Shown here: piece after piece, positions 27,485 through 38,768 of the stretch | Numbering within the stretch: the stretch's first letter is position 1 | Layout: each line of letters begins with the position of its first letter | Assembly (NCBI GenBank): GCA_022241605.1 | Contig: JAKOMQ010000004.1 | Location: forward strand, 92,216-156,215 | Length of the DNA: 64,000 bases | Source of the DNA: Aquimonas sp. | Lineage (GTDB): Bacteria > Pseudomonadota > Gammaproteobacteria > Xanthomonadales > Xanthomonadaceae | Direction: 5' to 3' | The notes under the pieces: model-generated | The model's database searches: none | What the model saw: the letters and a program-made list of their open reading frames with translations, nothing else | Told to the model about the DNA's origin: nothing | Made by a program: the position numbers and the translations under genes

Positions 27485-29245
27485 TCAGCCCTGCGGCAGA
27501 TCGACCTTGACCGACAGCTCCTTGAGCTGCGCGGCCGGAATCGCCGAAGGTGCCGAGGTCAGCAGGCACTGCGCGCTGGCGGTCTTCGGGAACGCGATCA
27601 CGTCGCGGATCGAGTCGGTGCCGGCGATGAGCGCGGCGATGCGGTCGATGCCGAAGGCGATGCCGCCGTGCGGCGGGGCGCCGTGGTTCAGCGCCTCCAA
27701 CAGGAAGCCAAACTTCAGCTGCGCCTCTTCCGCCTCGATGCCGAGCAGCTCGAACACCGCCGCCTGCATGTCGGTGCGGTGGATGCGGATCGAACCGCCG
27801 CCAATCTCGTTACCGTTCAGCACCATATCGTAGCCGCGGCTGACGGCAAAGCGCGCGTTGGCGCGCAGGTCGGCGATATCATCGACTGCCGGCGCGGTGA
27901 AGGGGTGGTGCAGGGCGACGTAGCGGCCGCCCTCTTCGTCCCACTCGAACATCGGGAAGTCGGTGACCCACAGCGGCCGCCAGGCGTTCTCGACGCGGCC
28001 CAGGTCGCGGCCCAGCTTCAGGCGCAGGGCGCCCATGAAGTCGCTGACGGTCTTGTAGGTGCCGGCGCCGAAGAACAGCAGGTCGCCGTTCTCGGCAGCC
28101 GCGAGCTTGAGGATGGCGGCGATGGCCTCGTCGGAGAGGAACTTGGCGATCGGCGAGTTGATGCCCTCGCGGCCCTTGGCGATGTCGTCGACGCGCATCC
28201 AGGCCAGGCCCTTGGCGCCGTAGCGGGCGACAAACGCGGCGTAGTCATCGATCTGCTTGCGCGAGAGCTGCGCCTGCGGTGCGCGCAGCACCACCACGCG
28301 CCCCTCGGCATGCTCGGCCCACTCGGCGAACACCTTGAACTCGCAGCCGCGCACGGCGTCGGCGATGTCGATCAGTTCAAGGTCGATGCGCAGGTCGGGC
28401 TTGTCCGAACCGTAGCGGCGCATGGCCTCGGCGTAAGTGATGCGCGGGAAGGGCTGGGCCAGCTCGATGCCGTCTACTTCGTTCAGCACCCTGCGGATCA
28501 TGTCCTCGACGAAGTCCTGCACGTCGCGCTCGCGGACGAACGCGAACTCCATGTCGAGCTGGGTGAACTCCGGCTGGCGGTCGGCGCGCAGGTCCTCGTC
28601 GCGGAAGCAGCGCGCGATCTGGTAGTAGCGATCGAAACCGGCCACCATCAGCAGCTGCTTGAACAGCTGCGGCGACTGCGGCAGGGCGAAGAACTGGCCG
28701 CCGTGCACGCGCGAGGGCACGAGGTAGTCGCGCGCGCCTTCCGGCGTGGCCTTGGTCAGGATCGGGGTCTCGATGTCCTGGAAACCAGCGGCGTCCAGAT
28801 GCCGGCGCAGGGCCTGCACCAGCTTGATACGGGTGCGCATCATCCGCTGCATGTCGGGGCGGCGCAGGTCGAGGTGGCGGTACTTCAGGCGTGAGTCTTC
28901 GCCGGGATTCTCGTGGCCGTAGAAGGGCAGCTTGCCGGCCTTGTTCAGGATTTCGATCTCGCTGGCAACGATCTCGACCCGGCCCGAGCGGATGCGGTCG
29001 TTGATGCTGTGGCGCGCACGCACGGTGCCTGTCACGCGCAGCACGTCCTCGTACCCCAGGCTCGCCGCGATCTCGAACAGCGCGGCCTGATCGGGCTCGA
29101 CCACCACCTGCACCACGCCCTCGTGGTCGCGCAGGTCGACGAAGCAGACGCCGCCAAGGTTGCGGGCGACATCGGTCCAGCCGCACAGGGTGACGCTCTG
29201 GCCGAGCAGGGCCTCGTCGACGAGGCCGCAGAAATGGGTACGCAT
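27485..29245 (-). CDS. aspS: Aspartyl-tRNA synthetase
   Basis: 586 residues. Charges tRNA-Asp. N-terminal OB anticodon-binding domain (residues 1-105, [20 protein letters not shown]), class II catalytic core with motif 2 in [20 protein letters not shown] and motif 3 in [15 protein letters not shown], and the bacterial GAD insertion between about residues 290 and 420. The ATG at 29245 opens [11 protein letters not shown] as in other bacterial AspRS; the frame is open far upstream but without similarity. Confidence 0.96.
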   Translation of the reverse strand: MRTHFCGLVDEALLGQSVTLCGWTDVARNLGGVCFVDLRDHEGVVQVVVEPDQAALFEIAASLGYEDVLRVTGTVRARHSINDRIRSGRVEIVASEIEILNKAGKLPFYGHENPGEDSRLKYRHLDLRRPDMQRMMRTRIKLVQALRRHLDAAGFQDIETPILTKATPEGARDYLVPSRVHGGQFFALPQSPQLFKQLLMVAGFDRYYQIARCFRDEDLRADRQPEFTQLDMEFAFVRERDVQDFVEDMIRRVLNEVDGIELAQPFPRITYAEAMRRYGSDKPDLRIDLELIDIADAVRGCEFKVFAEWAEHAEGRVVVLRAPQAQLSRKQIDDYAAFVARYGAKGLAWMRVDDIAKGREGINSPIAKFLSDEAIAAILKLAAAENGDLLFFGAGTYKTVSDFMGALRLKLGRDLGRVENAWRPLWVTDFPMFEWDEEGGRYVALHHPFTAPAVDDIADLRANARFAVSRGYDMVLNGNEIGGGSIRIHRTDMQAAVFELLGIEAEEAQLKFGFLLEALNHGAPPHGGIAFGIDRIAALIAGTDSIRDVIAFPKTASAQCLLTSAPSAIPAAQLKELSVKVDLPQG

Positions 29246-29462
29246 GGGGGCTCCGGGGCGGCGCGCGGTGGCGGCCGCAAGTGGTTCGAGGCAAGACAGG
29301 GCGCGGCCCGAGGCCGGGTGCGCGGGCCGCATAGCGTAGGCCGCTGCCGGCCCTGCGGCAATGCAGCGAAGCGTCGTGGGCTGCGGGGACCCGGCGCGCG
29401 TGGATCGGCGGCAGCGCAGCTGCCTGCTAAGCTCGCCGGCTTTCCTGCCGCCGCTGCCGCCC

Positions 29463-30944
29463 ATGAGTACCCCCCAGCTCGACGCCGCCCTTGCCCTGCA
29501 CCGTGCCGGGCGCCTGCCGGAGGCCGAGGCCGCGTATCGCGAGCTGCTGCCCACCCAGCCAGCCAGCGCCGGCCGCCTGCTGGGCGTGCTGCTGCTGCAG
29601 CAGCAGCGCTGGGCCGAGGCCGCGGTACTGCTGACCCCGCTGTCGCAGGCCGAGCCGCGCGACGCCGAGCTGGCGGTCAACGCCTCGCTGGCCCTGCGCC
29701 GCAGCGGGCAGCTGGAGCCGGCCCTGCTGGCCGCGCGCTGCGCTACCGCGGCCGATCCCGCGCGCCCCAGCGCTTGGAACGCGCTGGGCCTCGCCGCACT
29801 TGAGAGCAGCCAGTACGAAGAGGCCCTGAAGGCCTTCGAGAGCGGCCTGAAGTACGCGCCTGCCGACGCCGCCCTGCGCCTGCATCGCGCCCAGTGCCTG
29901 CGCCGGCTGGGACGGCTCGGCGAGGCCGGTCAGGCCTTCTACGAGTTGGTGCAGGCGCGGCCGGATCTGCTGGAAGCCTGGCGCGGCCTGGCTGAAGCCA
30001 ATGCTGCGCTGGGCCAGAACGACCTCGCCCTGGAATGCCGCCGCCGCGCACTGGCGCTGTATCCGCAGGACGTCGACCTGCGCCTGGAATACGCCATTGC
30101 CCAGCTGCTGCACGGACAGCCGGTCGAGTCCGCGGCCAGCATCGAGGCGCTGCTGGTGGATGCGCCGGACGATGCCCAGGCCTGGGCCTGGCTCGGACGG
30201 GCACGGCTCAAACAGGGCGAAGTCGAGGCGGCGCGGCGCGCCTTCGACGAGGCGCACGCACGCGCGCCTGAGGATGCGGTCGTCGCCCATTTCCGCGCGG
30301 CGCTGAGCGGCGAGCTGCCCACCGAGGTGGAGAGCGACTACATCCGCCGTCTGTTCGACGATTTCGCCAGCCATTTCGACAGCACCCTGGTCGGTAAGCT
30401 GGGCTATGCCACGCCCCGGCGGCTGGCGGAGTTCATCCAGGCTCACGCAGGCGATGGCTTCGCACAGGTGCTGGATCTTGGCTGCGGCACCGGTCTGATG
30501 GCGGCCGAACTGGCGCGCGAGGGCCGCGACATCGACGGCGTGGACCTGTCCACCCGCATGCTCGACCAGGCCCGCGCCAAGGGCCTGTACCGGAACCTGT
30601 ACGCCGAGGAGGCGCTGGCCTTCCTCATGGCATTGCCGGAGCGCTGGCAGCTGATCGTGGCCGCGGACGTGTTTGTCTACGTCGCTGAACTGGAGCCGGT
30701 GTTCAGCGCCGCCTTCGAGCGGCTCACGCCCGGCGGCGTGTTCGCGTTCTCGATCGAGACCAGCGCCGGCGAGGACACCGAGCTGCTGCCCAGCACCGGC
30801 CGCTACCGGCATGCGCCCGCAGCGCTGCAGCAGGCACTGGCCCGCTGCGGCTTCGTCGAAACCGCGCGCGAGGACGTGGAGCTGCGCTTCGAAAACGGCG
30901 TGCCAGTCGCCGGCGCCCTGCTGCTGGCGCGGCGACCGGGCTGA
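29463..30944 (+). CDS. TPR-repeat protein with SAM-dependent methyltransferase domain
   Basis: 493 residues. Residues 1-275 are tandem TPR units ([55 protein letters not shown]). Residues 290-493 are a class I methyltransferase with the SAM motif [15 protein letters not shown] and [16 protein letters not shown]. It presumably methylates a small molecule or a protein partner held by the TPRs; the substrate is unknown. No signal peptide. Its TGA is directly followed by the TCA (stop) of the convergent lipoprotein gene (TGATCA). Confidence 0.85.
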   Translation: MSTPQLDAALALHRAGRLPEAEAAYRELLPTQPASAGRLLGVLLLQQQRWAEAAVLLTPLSQAEPRDAELAVNASLALRRSGQLEPALLAARCATAADPARPSAWNALGLAALESSQYEEALKAFESGLKYAPADAALRLHRAQCLRRLGRLGEAGQAFYELVQARPDLLEAWRGLAEANAALGQNDLALECRRRALALYPQDVDLRLEYAIAQLLHGQPVESAASIEALLVDAPDDAQAWAWLGRARLKQGEVEAARRAFDEAHARAPEDAVVAHFRAALSGELPTEVESDYIRRLFDDFASHFDSTLVGKLGYATPRRLAEFIQAHAGDGFAQVLDLGCGTGLMAAELAREGRDIDGVDLSTRMLDQARAKGLYRNLYAEEALAFLMALPERWQLIVAADVFVYVAELEPVFSAAFERLTPGGVFAFSIETSAGEDTELLPSTGRYRHAPAALQQALARCGFVETAREDVELRFENGVPVAGALLLARRPG

Positions 30945-31646
30945 TCACTCCGCGCTGGCGCCGTCGCCGGGCAGGGGAGGATGCCCCCAGGGCGTCGGCG
31001 GATTGGGCACCGGCGTGGTGAGGTCGAACTCGACCTGGAACAGCCGGCCGGAAGGCCGCGACAGTTCGTACAGATAGCGCTGGCCGGGGTCGATCTCGAT
31101 CGCCCAGGTGTTGCTGGTCGAGACCTGACGGCCCTGCGCCTCAAACATGTCGATGCTGAACTGGTCGACCGGGAACTCCTGGCGCTGGGACGTGCCCAGG
31201 GCCGCCGTATCGCCGCCGTACTGGGTCAGTTCGTCTTCGCTGCCGTCGTCGTGGCGGTGGTCGTGCTTGAGCCTCAGGCCGGTCTCGGTGCGGGTGATCA
31301 CCCAGGTCCGCGAGTGGTCGTCGCCGACGTGGAACGGGATCTTGACCGCATCGGGTGCGCACTCGCGCACGTGCATCACCAGCGCCTTGCCCTCGAAAGG
31401 ATCGTTCGGCTCGACGGGCTGGTTGGCGATGATGCGGCCTGCGAAGGACTGACCGCAGTGCGCGGCCAAGGCCGCCAGGAACTCGCCCTTCGGGTCTGCG
31501 GCGGCAGGCTCGGCCGGAGCGGTTTCGGCGGCGGTCGGCGCTTCCGCGATCGGCGCCTGGGCGGGCTGGGGATCTGCGCCACAGCCCGTGAGCAGGGCCA
31601 AGGCGGGCAGGGTGAGCAGCGGCAAGAGCAGTCGGTTTGTGTTCAT
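30945..31646 (-). CDS. Uncharacterised lipoprotein
   Basis: 233 residues. Lipoprotein signal with lipobox LLTGC, lipidated Cys22, then an Ala/Pro/Glu-rich tether to about residue 50. The globular part includes a Cys pair (AAHCGQSF, VRECAPD), a charged segment LKHDHRHDDGSEDELTQYGG with clustered His/Asp, and a Trp/Tyr-rich C-terminus. I do not recognise a named domain. Inferred to be envelope-anchored; function unknown. Confidence 0.75.
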   Translation of the reverse strand: MNTNRLLLPLLTLPALALLTGCGADPQPAQAPIAEAPTAAETAPAEPAAADPKGEFLAALAAHCGQSFAGRIIANQPVEPNDPFEGKALVMHVRECAPDAVKIPFHVGDDHSRTWVITRTETGLRLKHDHRHDDGSEDELTQYGGDTAALGTSQRQEFPVDQFSIDMFEAQGRQVSTSNTWAIEIDPGQRYLYELSRPSGRLFQVEFDLTTPVPNPPTPWGHPPLPGDGASAE

Positions 31647-31693
31647 CGCACGACCCTAGCAGAGCGTGCCGCCGATGGCATCCCTGCGAGGCT

Positions 31694-32014
31694 TCAGCCG
31701 CTGGTGCCGGTGGCCGCCGGCGGCTTGGGCTCGGGCTTGCTCTCCGGTTTGCTCTCCGGCTTCGATTCCGCAGCGGCGGCAGGCTTGCTGTCGCCAGCGC
31801 TGTCCCCGGCCAGGTTGCGCTTCTTGTCGCCGTCCTTCTTGAAGTCGGTCTCGTACCAGCCGCCGCCTGCCAGTCGGAAGGAGGGCGCACTGATCTGCCG
31901 GCGCACCTGCTCGGCGCCACAGGCGGGACAGGTGCTGGGGTCGGCGTCGGACAGCTTCTGCAGGCGCTCGAAGCTGTGGCCGCAGGCGCCGCATTCGAAT
32001 CCGTAGAGGGGCAT
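31694..32014 (-). CDS. FmdB-type zinc ribbon protein
   Basis: 106 residues. N-terminal FmdB/CxxC zinc ribbon: MPLYGFECGACGHSFE and STCPACGAEQVRR give two CxxC knuckles. A hydrophilic tail follows with four near-identical ESKP repeats (SKPESKPESKPEPKPP), probably disordered. Putative regulatory protein; in related bacteria such genes are found near aspS. It is divergent from the DJ-1-like gene. Confidence 0.88.
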   Translation of the reverse strand: MPLYGFECGACGHSFERLQKLSDADPSTCPACGAEQVRRQISAPSFRLAGGGWYETDFKKDGDKKRNLAGDSAGDSKPAAAAESKPESKPESKPEPKPPAATGTSG

Positions 32015-32217
32015 GTGGGGGCTCCGGGTGCTGAATCTGGGTGAGCCGCGGAATTGGGACGCGGCGCTGGGGTTTCAAGGCTCGGGCGGCTGCGGCGCGC
32101 GCTGCCATCCAGCACGCCGCGCCCCGCGCTGTCAGGCGGGCGCCCCGGGTGGGGCCTGCTGTGCGCGCCTGAGTTTCGCCTGAGACAGGGGCGGCATTGT
32201 CTCGCAATCCTGATCGT

Positions 32218-33285
32218 ATGGAGAGTGCGGACATGTGGAGCAAGATCTGGGTGCGCTGGCTGGCGGTGGTGATGGCCATTCCGCTCCTGCTGGCCCTGGC
32301 GCTTTGGGCCTGGTGGGCCGGCATCGACTTCCAGCACAGCGGCGGCGATCCACAGGCGCGTGTGGCGGACCTGGGCTGGCTGCCAAGCACGCCGGCCCCG
32401 GCCCGCGGCCGCATTCTGGCGGTGCTCACCAGCGCCGAACGCACGCTCGATGGTCATGGCCGGGCCGGCTTCGAGCTCACCGAGCTGTCGCGGGCCTGGT
32501 GGGTGTTCGAGGCTGCAGGCTTCGAGGTGGAACTCGCCAGCCCCGCGGGCGGCGAGCCGCCCAAGGTGGTTGACACCGATGACGCGGTCGACGCCGACTA
32601 CGCCTTCCTCAACGAGCCACGCACGCGCCACGCGATCGAGAACACGCAGCGCCTCGATGCGGTTGACGCCGCCCGCTATGACGCGGTCTACGTGGTCGGC
32701 GGCAAGGGCGCCATGCTGGACCTGCATGGCAATGCCGCGCTGAAGCGCATCCTTGCTGAGGTCTACACGCGCGGCGGCGTGATCAGCGCGGTCTGCCACG
32801 GCCCCGCCGCCCTGCTCGGCGTCGAGATCGCGCCCGGGCAAACCCTGCTGCAGGGTCGGCGTGTGACGGGCTTCAGCAACGCCGAAGAGTTGTTCCTGAT
32901 GGAAGACCCGGTGCAGCGCCTGGGCTTTCTGCTGCAGGATGCGCTGGCCGATGAGGGCGAGTTCAGCGAGGCGCCGATGTATCTCGAACATGTCGTGGTC
33001 GATGGGCGTGTGTTGACCGGTCAGAACCCGTGGTCGACCTGGGCGCTGGCCGAGGCCACCGTGCGTGCGCTTGGCGTCGAGCCGGCCGCGCGTCCGCGCA
33101 GCAGCGAAGAGCACGCGGTCGACCTGCTGCAGCGCCTGCATGCGCAGGGCTACGACGCGGCGCGGGCGGCCAAGCCGCGGATGCAGCCTGTCGACAACCG
33201 CCTGCTGCTGATGCACGGCGTGATCGCCTCCATGCGCGGTGAGTACAAGCGCCTGCTCGACCTGATGCGGCTGGCGCGTGCCTGA
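32218..33285 (+). CDS. Membrane-anchored DJ-1/PfpI family protein
   Basis: 355 residues. One N-terminal membrane helix (residues 11-34, WVRWLAVVMAIPLLLALAL), then a DJ-1/PfpI (class I glutamine amidotransferase-like) domain at about 65-300. The nucleophile elbow AVCHGPAALL places Cys193-His194, with a partner Glu in GFELTELSRAW. Homologues act as glyoxalase III, chaperone or peptidase; which applies cannot be told. The topology puts the domain either in the periplasm or facing the cytoplasm. It overlaps the response-regulator gene by 8 bp, so it leads the signalling cassette. ATG at 32233 is an alternative start. Confidence 0.82.
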   Translation: MESADMWSKIWVRWLAVVMAIPLLLALALWAWWAGIDFQHSGGDPQARVADLGWLPSTPAPARGRILAVLTSAERTLDGHGRAGFELTELSRAWWVFEAAGFEVELASPAGGEPPKVVDTDDAVDADYAFLNEPRTRHAIENTQRLDAVDAARYDAVYVVGGKGAMLDLHGNAALKRILAEVYTRGGVISAVCHGPAALLGVEIAPGQTLLQGRRVTGFSNAEELFLMEDPVQRLGFLLQDALADEGEFSEAPMYLEHVVVDGRVLTGQNPWSTWALAEATVRALGVEPAARPRSSEEHAVDLLQRLHAQGYDAARAAKPRMQPVDNRLLLMHGVIASMRGEYKRLLDLMRLARA

Positions 33286-33973
33286 GCGCGCGCCCGAGCG
33301 CCTGCGCGTGCTGCTGGTCGAGGACGATCTCGACATCGCCGCGGGCCTGGTCGATTACCTTGAGGCCTGCGGCATCGAGGCCGAGCACGCCCTCAATGCG
33401 CGCGAGGCGCAGGCGCGCTTGCTCGAAGCGCAATTCGACCTGTGGCTGCTCGACGTGCAGCTGCCGGGCGATGACGGCTTCAGCCTGTGCCGGCGGCTGA
33501 AGGCCGCCGGCGATGCCAGCGCCCCGGTACTGTTCCTGACCGCCCGCGGTGCCCTGCAGGACCGCCTCGCCGGGTTCGAGGCCGGGGCCGTCGACTACGT
33601 GGTCAAACCCTTCGAGCCGGCGGAGCTCGTCGCGCGCATGCGCGCCTTGGCCCGGCATGTGCCGGCCCGCGCTGGCGGCTGGATCGAAGCCGAGGGCTGG
33701 CGCCTGGATCCGCAGCGCGGCCTGCTGCAGCGCGGTGGGCAGAGCTTGCAGCTGGGGGCCTCCGCCACTCGACTGCTCCGATGCCTGCTGCAGGCCAGCC
33801 CGGGCTGCGTCAGCCGCAGCGCGCTCGGCGAGGCCCTGTGGGGTGCAGCGGCTGAGGACGACGACCTTCGCACCCATCTGTATGCCCTGCGCCGCAGCCT
33901 GCGTGAGGCTTTTGGCGAGGCCCCCATCCACAGCGAGCGCGGGCTAGGCGTGCGTTTCGGGGGCTGCCCGTGA
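33278..33973 (+). CDS. Two-component response regulator, OmpR family
   Basis: 231 residues, GTG start. Receiver domain with acidic pocket Glu15-Asp16-Asp17 (VLLVEDD), phospho-acceptor Asp59 (LWLLDVQLPG), Thr88 (LFLTARG) and Lys110 (YVVKPFEP). The C-terminal winged helix of OmpR type has the recognition helix DDLRTHLYALRRSLREAF. Partner of the kinase encoded next (4-bp overlap). Target genes unknown; the adjacent DJ-1-like and methyltransferase genes are natural candidates. Confidence 0.93.
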   Translation: MPERAPERLRVLLVEDDLDIAAGLVDYLEACGIEAEHALNAREAQARLLEAQFDLWLLDVQLPGDDGFSLCRRLKAAGDASAPVLFLTARGALQDRLAGFEAGAVDYVVKPFEPAELVARMRALARHVPARAGGWIEAEGWRLDPQRGLLQRGGQSLQLGASATRLLRCLLQASPGCVSRSALGEALWGAAAEDDDLRTHLYALRRSLREAFGEAPIHSERGLGVRFGGCP

Positions 33974-35187
33974 GGCAGCGTTCGCTGCGGCGGGTGTTGA
34001 TGCTGCAGTGGGCGCTGTTCGCGGGCGCCCTTCTGCTGGGGCTGTGCACGCTGGCCGCGGTGGCGCTGTTCGTGCTGGAGGACAGCTTCATCGACGCCCG
34101 CCTGCTTGCAGCCGAAAGCGCACTGGCTGGCGGGCGCGAGCCGCTGCCGCAGGTCGAGCTGTGGCGGCTCACGGAGTTTCCCGAGCGCCAGCAGGAGCGT
34201 CTTGCTGGCCTGAAGCCCGGCGCCCTGCGCGAGTTTCGACTTGATCAGAGCCGCTACCTGCACCTGCGTGCGCTGGCGCCGGATGCCGAGGGCCCACGCT
34301 TCCTGGTGTTGCAGGCGCAGGACGAGCTGCGCGTCACCGACGGGCTGTGGCGGGCGGCGCCCGTGCTGGCCCTGCTGCTTTTGCTGTTGTTGCTGCATGC
34401 AGCCTGGCTGTCGCGGCGCTTCGTCGGCCGGATCGAGACCGCCGCCGGCGGCCTGCTGCTGGCGCTGGAGCGCGATCCGGGCGCGGATGCCCTGCGGGCC
34501 GCCGCCGACGCCCAGCCGGTGCAGGAATTCCAGCGCTTCGGCCACGCGCTGGCCGAGGCGCTGGATGCGCGCCTGGCCGCGCTCAAGCGCGAGGAGGACA
34601 CCCTGCGCTTCCTGGCCCACGAGCTGCGGACGCCCCTGCAAAGCGCGCGGCTGGCCGTCGAAGCTGTAGCGGTCGGGCTTGCGCCTGCAGCCGAGGCCCG
34701 CCTGCGGCGCGCGCTGCAGCGGCTGGAGCGCGCCAGCGCAGCGGTGCTGTGGCTGGGAGAATCGACGCCGGCCGTGGACACGCTTCCGCTGGCGCCGATC
34801 CTGCGTGCCTTGGCCGAGGAGTTTGCACCCTTGGCTGAGCGCCGCCGTCAGCGGATCGAAATCGTGCTGGCGGTCGCGCCCGATTGGCCGCTTCCGCTGG
34901 CGGCGATCGAGGCCGTGTTGGGCAACCTGCTGCTCAACGCCATCCAGCACGGCGGCCCGGGCTGCATTCGCGTGAGCTCGGACGGCGGCAGCTTGGTGCT
35001 GCGCAATGCGCTGGGGGAAAGCGACCCGTCGCCGGGCTTCGGCCTGGGGCTGGAGCTCGCGCGGCGTCTGCTCGCGCGCATCGGCTGGGGCCTGCGCCTG
35101 CAGTCCGACGGCGCCGAGGTGGTGCTGCGGATCGAGCCCGGGCAGGCAGTGCAGTACGACACTGCACGCGGCTTGAGCTTCGATTGA
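33970..35187 (+). CDS. Sensor histidine kinase
   Basis: 405 residues, GTG start overlapping the regulator stop. Two membrane helices (about 9-36 and 127-147) enclose a sensor loop of about 90 residues outside. H-box FLAHELRTPLQ with His217; N-box GNLLLNAIQHG around residues 318-328; G2 box GFGLGLELARRL at 356-367. The G1 box (DxGxG) is not visible: the region reads SLVLRNALGESDPSP and is very short. Such a compact ATP lid occurs in some kinases, but activity should not be assumed. Confidence 0.9.
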   Translation: MRQRSLRRVLMLQWALFAGALLLGLCTLAAVALFVLEDSFIDARLLAAESALAGGREPLPQVELWRLTEFPERQQERLAGLKPGALREFRLDQSRYLHLRALAPDAEGPRFLVLQAQDELRVTDGLWRAAPVLALLLLLLLLHAAWLSRRFVGRIETAAGGLLLALERDPGADALRAAADAQPVQEFQRFGHALAEALDARLAALKREEDTLRFLAHELRTPLQSARLAVEAVAVGLAPAAEARLRRALQRLERASAAVLWLGESTPAVDTLPLAPILRALAEEFAPLAERRRQRIEIVLAVAPDWPLPLAAIEAVLGNLLLNAIQHGGPGCIRVSSDGGSLVLRNALGESDPSPGFGLGLELARRLLARIGWGLRLQSDGAEVVLRIEPGQAVQYDTARGLSFD

Positions 35188-35243
35188 GGCGCCTCCCCCA
35201 GCCTGTCGGTGCCGCGAGCTGCGCGGCGCTGCGAGGACTGCAC

Positions 35244-35870
35244 ATGGATCTGCCCAGCCCCCAAGCCGCTGACGTCGACGGCGTCCGCACGGCATCCGAG
35301 CCCGCTGGCGAATGGCGTGCGTTTCTGGCCCGCATGCTGCGGCATCCGCGTACGGTCGGTGCCATCGCACCCTCCAGCGAGGCGCTGGCACAGGCCATGC
35401 TGCAGGCCGCGCAGCCGCTGGCTGGCCCGGTGCTGGAGCTGGGTGCTGGCACTGGCGTGTTCAGCCGCGCCCTGCTGCGGGCAGGTTTGGCGCCTGGGGC
35501 GCTGTACGTCGTCGAGCGTCTGCCCGAGTTCGCGGCGGCCTTGAGCGCACAGCTGCCGGGTGTGCAGGTGCTGGCGCTGGATGCGGCCGAGCTCAAGCCT
35601 GCGCTCTTCGCACAGGCGCCCGGAACCGTGATTTCGGGCCTGCCGCTGCGCGCGATGCGTGAGACCCAGGTCGAGGCGATCCTGCGCGCGGTGTTGGCCG
35701 TCTGCCGCGAGGACGCATGCATCGTTCAGTTCAGCTACGGTCTGCGCTGCCCGGTGTCTTCGGCCCTGCGCGCGCGGCTGGGCCTGCGCGCCGAGCGCAT
35801 GCGCTGGGTGCCGATCAATCTGCCGCCGGCATGGGTGTGGCGACTGCAGCGGGTCAAGCCTTCGGCCTAG
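35244..35870 (+). CDS. Class I methyltransferase, phospholipid N-methyltransferase (PmtA)-like
   Basis: 208 residues. FLARMLRHPRTVGAIAPSS followed by the SAM motif VLELGAGTGVFSRALL, then VISGLPLRAM, a late IVQFSYGLRCPV and NLPPAWVW near the C-terminus. This order fits the family that includes bacterial PmtA, which methylates phosphatidylethanolamine, though activity on lipid is only inferred. It lies 56 bp after the kinase gene on the same strand and may belong to the same cassette. Confidence 0.8.
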   Translation: MDLPSPQAADVDGVRTASEPAGEWRAFLARMLRHPRTVGAIAPSSEALAQAMLQAAQPLAGPVLELGAGTGVFSRALLRAGLAPGALYVVERLPEFAAALSAQLPGVQVLALDAAELKPALFAQAPGTVISGLPLRAMRETQVEAILRAVLAVCREDACIVQFSYGLRCPVSSALRARLGLRAERMRWVPINLPPAWVWRLQRVKPSA

Positions 35871-35895
35871 CTCAGCGCAGGTCGGCCGGTGCGTC

Positions 35896-37782
<1,887 letters not shown>

Positions 37783-37838
37783 GGGGCGGTCGCGAGTCCT
37801 GGCGGGGCAGGCGCCCGCGGGCGCGGACGCCACAAAGA

Positions 37839-37870
37839 ACAAAGGCCGGAACATGCGTTCCGGCCTTTGT
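37839..37870 (-). terminator. Intrinsic terminator after tRNA-Asn
   Basis: ACAAAGGCCGGAA (37839-37851) pairs perfectly with TTCCGGCCTTTGT (37858-37870), 13 bp with a 6-nt loop. Read from the tRNA side it is followed by TTCTTTGTGG. It begins 6 bp after the tRNA 3' end. Confidence 0.88.
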
Positions 37871-37876
37871 GAATGG

Positions 37877-37953
37877 TGGCTCCCGAGGCCCGACTCGAAC
37901 GGGCGACCCTCTGATTAACAGTCAGATGCTCTAACCGGCTGAGCTACTCGGGA
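37877..37953 (-). tRNA. tRNA-Asn (anticodon GTT)
   Basis: Minus strand: acceptor TCCCGAG pairs with CTCGGGA; D-arm AGCTCAGCCGGTTAGAGC; anticodon loop CTGTTAA with anticodon GTT; T-arm CGTTCGAGTCGGGC. The CCA end is encoded. Length 77. Confidence 0.97.
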
Positions 37954-38031
37954 ACAGAGCCGCGCATTGTAGTCACTCCGGCGGCCGGGTCAAGTGGGCG
38001 GCGAGGTTCCGCGGACTCCGTCAGACCCGTC

Positions 38032-38607
38032 CTACGCACACACCGGCGGCCGCCCGCTGCCGGCCTCGCGACGCAGCCGGCCGCTGTTGTTGAGCACCAG
38101 GCGCTGGTGCAGCTCACCGCGGGCGTCGCAGAGATTCAGGCTCAGATTGCTGCCGCCGCTGCCGCCGCTGCTGCCCTGCGGGCGAAACACCGCCTGCGGG
38201 CGGGCGGCGCTGGAGCGCAGGCGCACGCCATCCGTCTTGCGTTGCTGCACCTGCAGCACGGGCTCGTCTGCGTCCAGCTGGCCGTTGCGGTTGCGGTCGG
38301 CGTAGACCAGCCAGCCGGCATCCCAGACCCCGCCGGAAGCGCAACGCTGGCCGTCGTGGCTGGGGCAGACGGCCGTGTTGACCCGCTGCGTGATCGCATG
38401 GGTGCGGGCCAGGTGGAAGCTGCCGCTCAGGGCGTGCTGGGCAGCCACCAGCCGCTGTCGCTGCAGCAGGGCGCCGAACTCGGGCAGGGCGATGCCAAAC
38501 AGCACGGCCACCACCGCCAGGCCCATGACCAGCTCAAGCAGGGTCAATCCCCGCTGCTGGCGATGTAAGGCGCGGATACGCGCGAGACGCAGGAAAGGAA
38601 GACGCAT
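38032..38607 (-). CDS. GspH/FimT family pseudopilin
   Basis: 191 residues. Type IV pilin-like N-terminus: a leader of 19 residues, then the prepilin peptidase site and helix RGLTLLELVMGLAVVAVLFG (Glu at +5 of the mature protein). A GspH/FimT-type globular domain follows, with AGWLVYADRNRNGQLDADEP and Cys residues AVCPSHDGQRCASGG. It is a minor pseudopilin that would help start pilus or type II pseudopilus assembly. It stands alone here, divergent from uvrB, without other pil or gsp genes. Confidence 0.88.
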   Translation of the reverse strand: MRLPFLRLARIRALHRQQRGLTLLELVMGLAVVAVLFGIALPEFGALLQRQRLVAAQHALSGSFHLARTHAITQRVNTAVCPSHDGQRCASGGVWDAGWLVYADRNRNGQLDADEPVLQVQQRKTDGVRLRSSAARPQAVFRPQGSSGGSGGSNLSLNLCDARGELHQRLVLNNSGRLRREAGSGRPPVCA

Positions 38608-38768
38608 AAGGGGAGACTCCTAGAGGTCGGCGGCGGTGGCCGTGCTCGACGGGGAGCAGTGTGCGAACCCGTTCACCGTTCGCCTATCGGAGCGGCGCGC
38701 GGATCCGGGTCGGAGTTTTCCTACCCCGAGCGCGGCGCCTGCACGCCGGGCTGCGCATACTTGGCCGC

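Noticed and set aside
26402..28894. An 830-codon open frame antisense to the yebC remnant, hydrolase and aspS
   Set aside because: Runs antisense through three unrelated coding regions and matches no protein pattern.
32218..35870. Defence or toxin-antitoxin system
   Set aside because: All four genes have ordinary signalling or enzyme signatures; no nuclease, toxin or phage-related domain is present.
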